64,000 nucleotides of DNA, taken from Pelargonium cotyledonis (taxonomy: Eukaryota; Streptophyta; Magnoliopsida; Geraniales; Geraniaceae). Of the stretch, positions 39,666 through 52,235 are shown piece after piece. Below the pieces are notes generated by a model. That model was not told where the DNA came from. It worked only from the letters and a program-made list of their open reading frames with translations, and searched no databases. The stretch covers positions 1 through 64,000 of the forward strand of contig JAYMTA010000008.1 in NCBI GenBank assembly GCA_036897625.1. Reading direction: 5' to 3'. A program made the position numbers and the translations under genes. The number at the start of each line of letters is the position of its first letter. Within the stretch, counting starts at the first letter, position 1.

Positions 39666-41579
39666 AGATAGTGCTTACTTAATAGGAATGAGATACTACT
39701 TACCTTAGGGAGCTCCTTAGGATTGTCCCGGAGCTAATAGAGTTAGTTAGTGTATTCAGTTGTTATAATCTAGCATATTATATCTTATTAGATGATCTTT
39801 TTCAGGATAGGCCTAGCAAGCTTTATGGATTCGGCTAACGGAGTCGATTGCTGAGACATGAATCTCAGAACAAAGTGGGTGACCCATAATCCACACACCC
39901 TGAAACCTAAACTTATAGCCGTATCTAATAACTAACCAGGAATTCAACAAGCAGGGAGAAGAAACCCGATAGCTAATCAAAAGAATAGAAAGCTTTTCAA
40001 TTTCCTACAGTTTTGCAGGGGTATTTATAAGACAAAAGAGAGCTCTCAGGAGTAACAAACAAAGTAGGGTAATACAAAGATAGCTACAAAGAAGGTTATA
40101 TCTCCTCCAAATAGGACAGGGTGTAGGTCTTATGGATAAGTAACATGTTATGAGTAAGAAACGGGGTAAGCTGTCGGGTATAATACCATTACAATATTGT
40201 ATAAGTTTCTATCCTCTTTGATAAGAACAAAGATCAAGATAAATCTTCCCTTAACTACTTACCAGAACCTAATACAAAGACAATGCCTATTATCTTATAA
40301 GGTTCTACATTATAGTATAGATTATTCCCCGTATTGTGTAGGATTTCAATTAAAGAGTTAGGAAGTCACAAGGAACTCTTTATTTAGAGGTAATTTCTTA
40401 TTCCGGACCTAAAAGCAATGAAAAGTAATAGGGTCTGGAGTTCTTCCTTGAACAAAGGTAAAATAAGTGTAAAGTGTCCTATTAGGGTCTTTTTTTTCGA
40501 ATAGGTTTGCTTAACTAGAGAATAGCATCGTTGCTACAAAGACAGGGAAAAGACTAAGGACTGCTACCCACAATATAGCTCTAAAGAAGCATTCTTGGAG
40601 TTAGGCTATGAGTATTATCTTGATAATACGGAGTAGTATACAGCAGATAGGGTGTCTAGGTCTATACTAGGTCTAGAAGGGATACATTAAGATTGTCTTT
40701 GTAAGTAAAAGGAGGCTCTTTATTTGCTTGTGCAGATACCCTCTTTTTTCTTTGTAAGGTAAGAGAAACTGTAGAATCTCAGGGAATTAAGTGGGAAAGG
40801 TTTCTCAGTCTTTGTAATACCTATTTTGGCAGCTATACCTACCTACCCTCTTATGTACTATACTCTTCTTAGAAGCTATACTTCTGTCTTTGCTGCTTTC
40901 TTATTCATAGCTAGGTTCCTTGTAGCACTTCCTATTGTAGTTAGTATTATAGCTTATAGGTTTCTATAGTATTTCTAATTATAGATAGTATTTATTACTC
41001 TATGCATCTTCACTGGAAATTCATTACTTGAGAAACACCTCCTTTCTAAAGAAAGCCCTTTCTCTAAACTTGACTAAGAAACAAGCTTTACTTCTATAAA
41101 ATGTCCTTACCGGAAAAGTCTTACTTTAGTTTAAGGATCTCTACTTCTTTACTAGACTGGAAACGCACCACTTTAGTTATATTTATATTCCTAAATACCC
41201 ACCAGAACACAGAAACACAAATAAGAGTATTGGCTTTTAGAATTCCTCAGTTGTAGGCTCTTTGTAAACTTACCTGTGTTAATAGGATTTCCTTGGATTT
41301 TGTATTACTTATTTGCAACATACAGATACATGAAAGCAGTACTCGCTAAAGAGGTAACATTCAAATTCTCAATCCTATTTATTCAAGATTCTTTAGTTAC
41401 GAACTACAAAACATTAAAAATATGAGAATCACTTATATAAAGAAGTAAACAACCTGTGACTCCTGATAGTAGTTCTTAATAGGAACTATATATATTAGCT
41501 AACTTGTAGGGTCTTTAGTAGAAGGCTTTACCTGTAGGAGGAGTTGGTTCGCTAAAGATGGTTCTTGGATCCTCTTTAT
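39666..41579. other. Mixed word-rich spacer, with a pyrimidine-rich patch at 40820-40960
   Basis: 40857-40960 repeats TTCTTAGAAGCTATACTTCT and GCTTTCTTATTCATAGCT, the second pyrimidine-rich family. The rest is spacer made of short recurring words with no orientation bias I can define. No genes. Confidence 0.4.
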
Positions 41580-43345
41580 CAGTTCTGTCGAAAGCTCTCT
41601 CTCCTTTGAAAGTATGCCAACTCGATCGAGGGAACACTCTTTGCTGTTCGGTGTACTATCTTAGCAGCCCAAAGCAAGCCCAGTCAAGGAGAATGCACTG
41701 ATCCGATACCAACGAAGGAAGACTCTCTCCTTAACTAACTCACTCCGACTGAGGAACACTCTCTAGCTGTCCAAGTCGATGAAGTACTTACTAGCTGGTT
41801 AATGAAAGTCTAGTCAATAGCAAAGGAGATGGAATTAGGAATATACTAATAAACCGCAGGAAACTCAGTAATTCATTCTTATAAAGCAACTCTTTCTTAG
41901 GAACCGAGCTACTTAAATATCCTCCGAATACTAAGAATCCACTTGTCAGCTGTCACCCGAATCCTACCTATAAACCATCACTTGCAAGCTCACTCTAACC
42001 CAACCTATCTCTTGTCTACTAGTCTAAGATGGAACTCACTGAATGAGGCCCTAACCTATCTCTAGCAAGCCAGTCATCAGTCCCAGGAACCCAGTCAGTA
42101 CCCACCTGCTGCTTAAGGAACTCCCCCTAACCTTGAAAGCAAGCTCTGTAAGCTGGTATTATTCTTATTAGGAATTCTAGGTTACCCTTAGTCTTTATCA
42201 TTAGTCTTTCTCAATGGTACAGCAGAGGAATCAAAGCCAGTACAGGAGAACAGATTCTAATGACATTGCCGGCATTGAGAATATATTCTTGTAGCTCTTA
42301 ATTCTTGAAAGGAAGATTGTTCTTGCAGTTGGGACTGTAGAACTGAATAACTGAATACAGAACTCCTTAATTGTCTTAGTTCTGTTGTTGATTGCCGGCA
42401 AATAAAGGAATAACAGATTCTGATTCTAAGTCGAAGGTGAATGCTCTTGAACCTAACTCTTGCCCGGTCCATTTCGGTTTTGTATTCTGTTGCTAACAGT
42501 CCTAAGCAAGTCAGTGTCGCTCTATCTTAACTAATTAGGAAACTAGAATAACTCAACTGTAAGGATACTTATTATGCTTTCCTAATTAACTTGAATGCTA
42601 GCTAGCTATCAACTGCAAGAACTGTCGAAACAAAGTGCTGCTGCTGAGGAAGTACTCTTATCTTTGCTGGTAAAGGTGTCTAACTTATAGAATCTCTTGT
42701 AATAGTTCCCTTAGGACCAAACTCATAACCCTCTCTTCCCAGTTCAAGGTCAATTGAGCTATTAGATACCTGTAGCTTCTAAGCCGACAAATATAGAATC
42801 TCTGGAACCTAGGAACCTTGAAACCCTAAATCCTTAAATCCCTACCAACTAGAAAATCCTCAAGGACACTCTCTAGCCTTGAAAGCTTGTCAGCCTAAAG
42901 AGAATATCCACTTGAATGAAAGCGAACCAAAGTAAGGTCATGAAAGAAGGTGAACTAGTCCAAAGCGAGCTCTGTCTGGCCTATGAAGTCGAATGCTAGT
43001 GTTCCTCGATGCACAGTCTAAACGGATTCTTTAACTGCCAAAGTCAAGAGTTACTTTAACTCCTAGGAATCTGGTTTCTATATCCATTAGACTTGGTTTA
43101 CCTTAGATTTTCTATTCCATTAGAAACTCCCTACCATGAAGAACCTTGTTCATATCTATCATAAACTCGAATACTAAGAAAATGATCAAGAATACCAATT
43201 AGCTCCAGCTCAAGAATACAAAAGAAATTCTAGGAATGAATAGTGTATACTCTCGAACAGATAGAATTAGACTAGAATCATGTTATCCTAAATTGCCTGC
43301 TTAAACTGGTATATCGGAAATCTCTATCAGACTTCCAATTCCACT
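41580..43345 (-). repeat. GGTAAAG word-family block, reverse orientation
   Basis: The plus strand is rich in A and C and dominated by words that are reverse complements of those in 19700-23130 (AACTCCT, GAATCTCT, CAAGCTCTGTAAGC). It is somewhat GC-richer than the spacer. No gene-like frame; the 71-codon minus-strand frame at 42472-42257 is low-complexity. Confidence 0.45.
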
Positions 43346-43379
43346 AAATTTATATATCTTTCTCTAAGACTAAAGTAAG

Positions 43380-46300
43380 GAGTTTCAGAGAGTGTATTAA
43401 GTTTGGTTAGAGCAAACTGAATTATAGGTCATAGGTTCTAATTCGTGAAGTAAATATAGACTAACAAGGTCCCTTTGTCCGTGAGTTAAGGAGTTTAGTT
43501 AGGATAGTTGGGAAGATAGTATTGAGTGGAATTCCCTAGAGAAAGGGTGAAGGTATTTTGAAAGTTAGGGAGTTCAGTCAGCTTTTAGCGGGTAGAAGTT
43601 CTGTGTTCAGGATGGAAGTTCTGCTGTGAGGGATGAATTGGAGCTGTTAGTGTTTCATGTAGAGTCTATAGTGTGAGTTTCCAGTTTAGCATATAGGTTA
43701 GAAGTTCAGGTTCTTACCTTCAATTCAAGTTATGAAGTCTACTCTGATTCAGGTACCTTTGCTTTATTAGGACTCAGGAACCTTTAGTTCTGCATGTGTC
43801 AGTTAGTTCCGCTGTATTAGAGTCTCTCAGGTTACTTGTTTCTTTAGACATTTATAGCGATGTAACATTATCCCTTTAGAAATACAGGATAGAAGTTAAG
43901 GAGTTTAGTTCAGTTAGCTTAGTTGTATCCATTATTTGATCTAGAGTCTATAGGCTGTGAGGAATTGTAACGGTTTAAGGAACGGGCTCTCTTTTCCTCG
44001 AGGGAGCTGTATTTAGTTGGGAGGCATTACTATTTAGTCCTTGGGAATTATTCAATTGAATTAGTATTTTCTAATCTGAGTGGTAATTGCGGATAAAGTA
44101 CTCTATTAATCCAGGAATTTCTTATTAAGTAGGTCTGTGTAGCTAGTTGTCAGTAAGGGATTTGCCTGTGTTACCTATTCACCTGTAAGGGGATTCACTC
44201 GGTATTAGCTTATGGCACTCTACACGGCAAAGGTATTTACCTCAAGCAAGGTTTCCTCTATGTTTGCTAGTTTGTTAGAATGTTAGAAAGCCTTTCCCTC
44301 AACCAAGTATTAACTCTAGCTTAGGAATTCTTATCTGTAGTCAGCTTAGTAATTAGTATTTGGTATTAGGTATTTAGCTATTGGGGTTGTTAGGGATTTC
44401 ACTGTTGTTAGCTTATAGGCCTTATGAGCATCCCAGTTTAGATAGGAATTCCCTTACTGTCACCTTTATGGACCTTAGGAAGACGTATTTAGCTTAGGAA
44501 TTGGCTTATGGACAATTACCCTTCATGTGTATGTGCAAGACAAGGTAAGAGACTTTTCCTGAGAGATTCTCTTCTGTATTAGCTAGTGGACACTTAGGTT
44601 TCTAGAGTTCCTTCTGTATTAACTTGTGGGTTTAGTCACTTCCTTCAGTGTTAGCAAGAGATTCCCTAAGACAAGCTGGACTTTCGAGTAAGGTGGAATT
44701 GCCCTCAGTATTAGCAAGTAGGTCCTTATGAACAACTAGTATTTCAGCCAAGGGAAGTAGAGCTAGTGAGCACTGGTAATTGCCTTCGTGTATGTGTACA
44801 TGCTTCGTGTGTACAACAAGACAAGTAAGATGTTCTCAAGCTAGTATGGGTCTTTCCTTAGTAATTGACCTCTGTAGTTAGTATTCGGCCCTGTAAGGGA
44901 ATTTCCAGTTTATTGATAGGATTTAGAAAAACTTAGGGATTCCGTTCACAACAAGGCAGTTCCAAGCAAAGTCAGTCTATTAGTCCTTAGGATTATTGAT
45001 GGGATTATTGATGAAGGTTACAGTCATCAGCTAATATCCTATATAATTGTAGGGATCTAAGATTCATGTTCCCGTAGCTTTAGGAAATAATGGTTTAATG
45101 AACAAGTTAGACTCTATTTTCCTTCTGGTACCAGTATTTAGTTATTTAGTTGAGAGGCTTTACTATCAGTCTTTGGGATTGATGCTAATGTAAGAAGGAT
45201 AATCAGCTGTCACTGTAGAAGTCTAGTAGGCCAAGGAATGCTATTATGAAGGTATCGCAGGAATTGTTAATGCTTTCCCTCTGTAAAGTTGATGAAAAAG
45301 GTCTTTACAAATGGACCATTTCAGGTAAAATATTCTGTACCAATTGCTTTCATTATAACCCAAAAAACCCGAAATTCTATTAGTCCAATAAGAGAAAACT
45401 AAATTGACTGATTAGAACAAATTGAAATACCACCGAATGGCACGAAGTAAGGGAGGGATAGTATTAGGAATAGACATACATACACTATAACACCAATATC
45501 TTATGACTTACTTGTTCTTATGACTTGATAGCACTGTAACAGTAGGAGCTTAACCTGTTGCTTAGGAACAGACTGTAGCTGATAGCTGTATATGTATAGC
45601 AGAGTACGAGCCAGAGACAGTAGCTGATAGTTGCAATAGATGGAGAAGGAGCAATAGCAGTACGAGCGAGAGACAGTCGCTGTAGGAATAGAAGCAAGCG
45701 CAAGAGATGGAGCTAAGCAAGAGTAGTCCAAAGCAGTTGAAAGCGGTCCTTGTTAGCAGTCGAAGTCAAGTAGGTGTTGCATTACAGTTGCTGTTGGAGG
45801 AGTAGGAATGCGAGCAAAGAGGGTCAATGTGTCAGTGCTAGCCAAGCAATTCGACTGTAGCTATCAATTCCTAGCGAGTGCTGCTATGAAGGAGTTGAAA
45901 CCAGAATCTCTAATCTCTGTCAGCCGAACATCCTGTTGCTCTTGTCTTTGTTAGCTGTCCAAGTACTGGTAAAGGAAAGCCCTGTCAATAGTAAGTGTAC
46001 GGTTGTTAGTGACAGTCGGTGAATGAAGGAGTTAGGAAGATCTAATAATAGTACTTACAGTCAGTGTATTAATTCTTCCTAATGCATATAGTAGAATGAT
46101 CGCAAAGTAGGTGTATTAATTCAATTAGGTTAGTGTAATAATTCTCCTGAAAGGGTACAACAACATTCTTCCTAAGTTCAGAGCAAGTGTATTCATTAAA
46201 GTGGTTAGCAGTCGAGCCTAGACAGTGTTCCTAATGAAAGTAAGAGCGAAGGTCAATGCTAGCTAGGAATGGAAGGTTAACTAGGATGGTTAGGCAATAT

Positions 46301-46515
46301 AGAATATATTAATCCTAACAGTAAGTTTCAACTTCCTAATGTATTTGTTAGCAGTCATTCCTTAGCAAGAAAGCTCAGTCTTAGCTTGGAAGCCGGCGAA
46401 AGAGATGGTAGGGATTGAAGGCAAAGGAGTTCAAGATAATATGTATTCTTTGTAAAGCAAGTCTGTAAAGCAGTGGAATAACATAAACTGAAATATAGAT
46501 TCTATTTGTTTTGCA
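43380..46515 (+). repeat. GGTAAAG word-family block, forward orientation
   Basis: At about 43380 the strand bias switches to G/T-rich. TAAGGAGTTTAGTTAGGAT (43480) and TAAGGAGTTTAGTTCAGTTA (43895) repeat the style of TAAAGGAGTTTAGTTTAAG at 20988. 45480-46470 is more purine-rich (GAGCGAGAGACAGTCGC) and shares AGCCGGCGAAAGAG with 23180. Two serine- and leucine-rich frames on the minus strand at 45501-45731 are low-complexity products. Confidence 0.5.
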
Positions 46516-46519
46516 TAGC

Positions 46520-49480
46520 ATAAGGGATCTTCATTATCCGCTCTGGTAGAGTACTTACAGGAATACCGGATAACTACTTTGCTTGCATCGGAAGTAAACT
46601 ACCTTGCTGAATTGCCTGCCTGACTGGCCTTGCTCTATAGTCAAACTGGAGCTACACCTTTCTGCCTACTATCTTAAGAGCTATTAATCCTGATAGTAGT
46701 TCTTAGTTGCCCTTACCGGAAACAGCTTACTTTCGCACAGCCTGTTCAGAGCCTTTCTAGTTTTATATGTCATATGCTATGCCTAGAACTTTCCTATGCT
46801 TAGCTAGACTCTTTCTTAGTAACTACTTATTCTATTTCATTCTATTCCTTAACCTCTTTAATCAGAAATCGGAAACCCAGAAACAAAACCTAATAAGCTC
46901 AGGAAGACATTAATTCACTCCTTCATATTAATCCTTGTTAAACGACTAAACAGGAACTCATTTACTTAAAGATGACCTATTCAGTACCGTTATAAACAAA
47001 CAACACGATGAAAGAAGAACACAAATAAATTATGTTATCCTCGAGAATCTTTACCGGTTTACACAGAAGTAAACTAGCTTTACCAAGAAGACTTCATAGC
47101 TACAATTATCGGAAGACTAACTGAGATGAGATTAGATCTTCCTAGCATCAGCTACAGAAAATCCCCACCCAACAAAGGTAATAGAATCCGTGACTTAGTT
47201 TTCTATTATTTCTATCCTGTTAGATCGGAAACTCTAATAGTGCTATATCCTAGCTTAGCTTCCCAATAAAGAATCCTGTTTACATAAAGGAATCTGGAAT
47301 CGGCTTACTAGAACAAAGAGGTTTTATTTGTAGTTAGGTGTTAGGTTAAAAGAACTCATCTGGTTATCCATAAACCATAAACAAGAATACTAAAATCAGG
47401 AATAGTTATCACGGAATAGTAACAAGCGTAACAAGCGACCTTCCTAAAACAGTAAAGTACTCCATTAGCACCAAGAGAATCCATTTATTTCCATTGACTC
47501 ATTTACCGGCAAGGTTCCTAGCATTCCAATCTCTATAATCTGTTATACCCTATACTTACACTTATCCAGGATTTTCTTTAAGAATTCTCTAGCTAGTTAA
47601 TTAGTTGATTTGTAGTTAGGATTCAGTACAACAAGAAGAAAATTCCTTAAATAAATGTACCGGAAAGAGCTTGTACATGTACAAGAAGTAATAAAAGACC
47701 TAAATTCAGTAAGAGCTACAATAAAGATTTCCTAAACCTAAGAATCCGGTAAGGAAAATAATTAGGACTAACAAGAGCTACAAGAAGAAGAAGGGACATT
47801 CCGTGCTTTCCATTGTTAGTATTAACTCCATTGCTTACAAGGACATTCCCAAAAGAAATTGACTCCTTTAAACAGGAACCTCTAATATTATGTATCTATC
47901 ATATACTAGAATACTAATTCTATATTCTATACAATTCCCGGAATCTCTTCTTTGCAGGTGTAAACATTAGAACAACTCCACAGCTAGCTTTCCAAGAACA
48001 ACTGTCAAAGCTAATACTAAGATAATCCGTTTTTCTGTTATCCACTGATCAGATAGTTACTTATTTATCTGGAACCTCTAAGATATAGAGTCTCTTTCCT
48101 AAAGTAAATAGTTACAATTATCTGAACTCCTTTAAGGAAAATACTGGGAATAGACTCTCAACTCAAAGGATAACTAATACTGAATACTCAAGAATACTAA
48201 GGAATAGTAACATCTCTGCGATACCTTACTAATAGCAAAGCTGAAGAGATTTGTGCAAAGGACGGTTTTCCCTAAAGCACCACTTCGACAAGAGCTACAA
48301 TTCCTATAGTTTAAGTTACTTATTATTTATCAGGAACCTCTAATATTAAGAATTATAAGCCTCTTTCCTAAACCAAATAGCTACATCTGTTATCAATTCC
48401 CGCTTACTTAGAAGTAGAAAGGTACCAGCTACAACAAATGAAATAGAATCTGTTTCTATTATCCACTAAGAATGTTTCCTATCCAAAACCAACTTCTCAA
48501 GGATACTAGCTCCACAAGAATTGAGAGAGTTCCATCCTCTCCCTTCAACAGCTCCCTTAGGTAGGTATGCTTGCTTAGACTAGAATCAGCACTTGGTTTA
48601 CCTTTTAGCTCCATTAGAACAATCCCTGGAATCTCCAAAAGAAAACTTTTCCAAATTCTTTAGACTTTAGAATTAGAATCCTTTAGCAGCTTAGCAACAG
48701 CATCCCATTAGAGATTGATTCCATTAAGACTCAGATTTTTAGTTAGGAATGAATCTCAAACCTAGAAATACAAATCCATTAGTTGAACTCCTTTACCAGC
48801 TATCTAGAATACAAGAATACCGTTTCTATCTTTACAGCTATTAGAACATTTCTTTACCTTTAGCGGCAATCCAATTAAGATCCGAAATCAAGAAGAACTT
48901 CGTGCTACAAACAACAGAGTACTGTGCTACACTTCCTAAGCAGCTTTCCAAAATCCTAATCCTAATACTAATACTATTCCAAATACAAAATACAAGGAAT
49001 ATCAAATTTCCCAATACCTGGAATACAAAAATCTAATACAGCTAAACCTGATAGATCGGAAATCTTCTACAAAGATAAACCTTCAAGAGACTTGCTTACA
49101 AAGAAATGCTTTCCATTAATCTTAAACTCCTTTGCTTTACAGTTACAGAATTAAGAGCTACAAGAAATACGGAATCTCTAATCTAAGGAAAGGACTTCCC
49201 TTGCTTTCAACTGCAACACTTCACTTCTTTGGCTGGCTTTACAAGAACACTTTAACCAGTACCTTAGACTTTAGATCTTTCCCATCTATCTTAAACGAGA
49301 AGAAATCGGATAAGTTCCAGACCTTGGTTTACAAAGAATCCATTATCCTAGCTACACTCAACAGAAATGAAAAAGACTATTCATATAGAAAATCCTATTC
49401 AGTAAATACTAAAAGAAAAGGAATACAAAAGAATATAGAATCATGCTTACTCTCTAAAACCTTTTATCTCTAACCAAGCT
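46520..49480 (-). repeat. GGTAAAG word-family block, reverse orientation
   Basis: The plus strand is A/C-rich again and repeats CTTTACC (near 47050, 47088, 48793, 48855), AACTCCTTT and CAAGAATACC. TTAATCTTAAACTCCTTTGC (49108) is close to the reverse complement of GCAAAGGAGTTCAAGATAA (46423). The 113-codon frame at 49132-49473, one of the longest in the window, lies at its edge and has no recognisable features. Confidence 0.55.
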
Positions 49481-50249
49481 GTTGATGATACATATTTATT
49501 TGACTCATAAAAACATTGGATTTCTTAATATTATATTCTTCCTTTAAAAAGAAAACAAAATAAATTGACTGCTGAAAAAAACCTAGGACTTAACCTTAAC
49601 CTCAGGCTTTCTAAAACCTAAAAAGGAAATTAATGACTTGAGTTTCAAATATCTTTACTATCGAGAAAAAAACCAGAACCTAATTTAGAAGACTTTTCAA
49701 AAGTTAAAAAGTTAGATATAAAGATAAACAAAATCGATCAATTAATTATAGAACAATAACAAACCCGGGTTCTGCATTTCCCTTGCATTAATAATAAAAC
49801 ACAAGTAAGCATTTTAGGAGGGGTGTTTGGTACCTGTTATAGTGTCCCAAATAGAAGTAATTCTAACTATAAAGGTTCCCATTAAAAGGTCCATATAAAA
49901 ACACGTTAAAGGCTCAGATGGTAATCCAGAAAGTTCCCTTAATTATAATTAGGAAGCTTTTTACAATTATTCGCTAGCATTAAAATGTCTTCTTTTTATT
50001 GACTTAACTTCTTATTTACTAAACTTTCTTTAGAACTAGAGAACTAGACGTAGCTGCTTACTTGTTCATAGACCCTAAATAGGATTCTCCCCTATATCCC
50101 TCTAAGCTAGACTCTTAGCTGTATTCCCTTAGTAAGCCCGTCAAACCGTAGCTATTGGAGCTATAGATAGAAGTCTTTTTTGGTGTTAAGGATAATTCCT
50201 CCTTAGTTTCTGTTCTTATCATATAAAGTCATATAAAGAGGATTGAAAC
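49481..50249. other. Spacer with a pyrimidine-rich patch at 49990-50170
   Basis: 49990-50170 carries ACTTTCTTTAGAACTAGAG and TAGCTGCTTACTTGTTCATA, in the style of the pyrimidine-rich family. No genes. Confidence 0.4.
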
Positions 50250-50360
50250 CTTAGAAAAATAATGAGTACATCCCTTTTACCGCCCGCAGGAGGAAGGTTA
50301 ACGCTTAAAGAATACTAGAGTATATACCATCTTATACTATAAAGACCAAAACTGGAAAAT
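50250..50360 (+). repeat. Three-copy dispersed repeat, copy 1
   Basis: GAGTACATCCCTTTTACCG, AGGAGGAAGG, then ACCATCTTATACTATAAAG and ACCA occur in this order. The same order with differences is found at 58638-58735. Confidence 0.5.
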
Positions 50361-51406
50361 AAAGTTTCAATTTACATTCCACAATGCCCTGCCAATCAAT
50401 CCTTTATATTACTCGGAATTAGAAATGGAAACCGGAAATAGACTCCTTAATACTTAAAAAAATACAAATGACTTTTTACCAGCAATATCCCACCCAAATA
50501 AAGAATAAGGCTAAACACTATCTAGAATGTCTCTATCCGGTACCTCTAAACTCATTAAAGATTTACTCTATTTGCAAATTCTAAAATCCTTGTTAATTAA
50601 TAATATCCCTAATCCTTAAATAAATACTGGACAGGGTTATCTCTAATTCCTTATCTATATACGGGATATAATAAAAACAAACAGGACATGAAGGAAACAA
50701 ATCCCCTTTGATTTTTCGTTCAGAAGGATATTATTAAGATTTAAGAAGGGCTGGCTACTTATAAGAGACTAGACACGTTAATGCCTTCAGGTTAGATCTA
50801 TTGTACGGGATCTCTATAGTTCGATTCTATGACTTTTATTAAGGTATATCTCTCTTGACTTTATTTCTGTAGCTTATCGTTAATGAGCAAATCCTATTTA
50901 ACACAGACGTGTGGTAAAGGAAGTTTAGGTTTGAAACGCACCCTTTTGTAATGTGAATTATAGGTCAAAAACAAACTTAAGAATAAGTAATGCTCTAATT
51001 AATTAGGATGATATAGTGGAATCGGCTGAATAAAGCTGGGAACCGGAGTTGAGGATATACCTTTTTCAATTAATTTTCCCGCAGAAATTAAGTTTAGTAT
51101 TTTGTTCTTAGCTTTTTTTTTAGATATTTAGGTCCACTGTAATTATTCGATAAAGGGAGTTGAAATCCACGAGGCATGGCTAGAGGGGACTCGTAGAAAT
51201 GCGCTTAAGTTTTGTCAAGTATAATCATTTTAATCTGGTAGAGTGCTAGCAACTCCATCATGTGTAACGGGGGCACTTTCTCTTTTATAACTAATAACAC
51301 AGCTGGCAAGGCAATATAAATAGCAGGGTCTGAATCCCAGAAATTAGCTAAAGTAGTTTATTCTATAAAAGCCCAAACTCCCTTGAAATATCGAGATTTA
51401 GGACTA

Positions 51407-51485
51407 TTCAAAGGATTTGAACCTTGTACTGATGAGAAACCCTTTACTTTTGCATACATAGCTCTAAGCATGCTTTAACTACCCC
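51407..51485 (-). pseudogene. tRNA-like relic
   Basis: The minus strand reads GGGGTAGTTAAAGC, TTAGAGC and, further on, a T-arm ACAAGGTTCAAATCCTTTG whose stem pairs well. The region between is too altered to read an anticodon. Confidence 0.3.
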
Positions 51486-51706
51486 AAACTTGACTCTTTC
51501 TTATCCTGATTAGCACTAATGAGAAAGTGAACTAAATCATGCCTATCAACTAAATAGAGACTATCCGTCTCCATAAAGAAGTGGTTGCCACCCTATCTTC
51601 CTCTGTTTCGGGAATAGTACTGGAAGACTCATAAGAAAGTGATTCCTTTTAATATTAATAGGAAATTGGAAGAAAAAAGGAGAATTCAAGCTCAGATAAG
51701 GTCAAA

Positions 51707-51775
51707 CTCTTGTTTTGGATTTGAACCAACAGATTCCGATCAAATTGACTTGCGCTCTAACAAAGAAATAGAGGA
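51707..51775 (-). pseudogene. tRNA-like relic
   Basis: The minus strand reads CTATTTCTTTGTTAGAGCGC, TTTGATCGGAA and TCTGTTGGTTCAAATCCAAA. The spacing fits a tRNA, and GAT in the middle plus the CTATT...AGAGCGC start recall tRNA-Ile(GAU). The stems are largely unpaired. Confidence 0.35.
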
Positions 51776-52146
51776 GTCTTAAGGGAAAGAAGAAGGTCTT
51801 TGGGAGTTACTGTGCTAGATAAGGGATTTCTATTCATGTATTCATGGAAGCGGTGGGAGCAGGAAGAGAGAGGGGATCCCTTCTATATTAAGTGATTTAG
51901 TGGACACTCTTCACTGGTAAAATCAGATTGTAACCTGCACACACTACCTAATTTCAGGTTTGATGTACTTTTCTTTGTCATAACTCTAAACTACCTACAA
52001 AATAGAAGAGTACTTGTGTTGTAAAGGGTGGGTTGATTTCAAATTACTTTATCTAATTGATTCTCATCTTTTTTTTTTGTTTTGTGCTCTCAATTCCTTG
52101 TTACCCTCGATTTTTGGATCATGGGAACTCTAAACTGATATTTAAT

Positions 52147-52235
52147 GACAGGACTTGAACCTTAGGTTTCTCTGTCTAAATAAAAAGACTGTAGTGTAAG
52201 ATATAAAAGACAGCTAAACTCTTGACAGGCGTTCG
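52147..52235 (-). pseudogene. T-arm-like relic
   Basis: The minus strand has AAGGTTCAAGTCCTGTCA after GTCTTTTTATTTAGAC, a four-pair stem around a T-rich loop. Only the T-loop region is convincing. Confidence 0.25.

Noticed and set aside
45501-45731. Two overlapping Ser/Leu/Tyr-rich frames on the minus strand
   Set aside because: Two frames of the same repetitive DNA give similar low-complexity products, a sign of repeated words rather than coding.
49132-49473. 113-codon frame as a new gene
   Set aside because: It lies at the edge of a low-complexity word block, uses the same words as its surroundings and has no recognisable domain. Frames of this length are expected by chance here.
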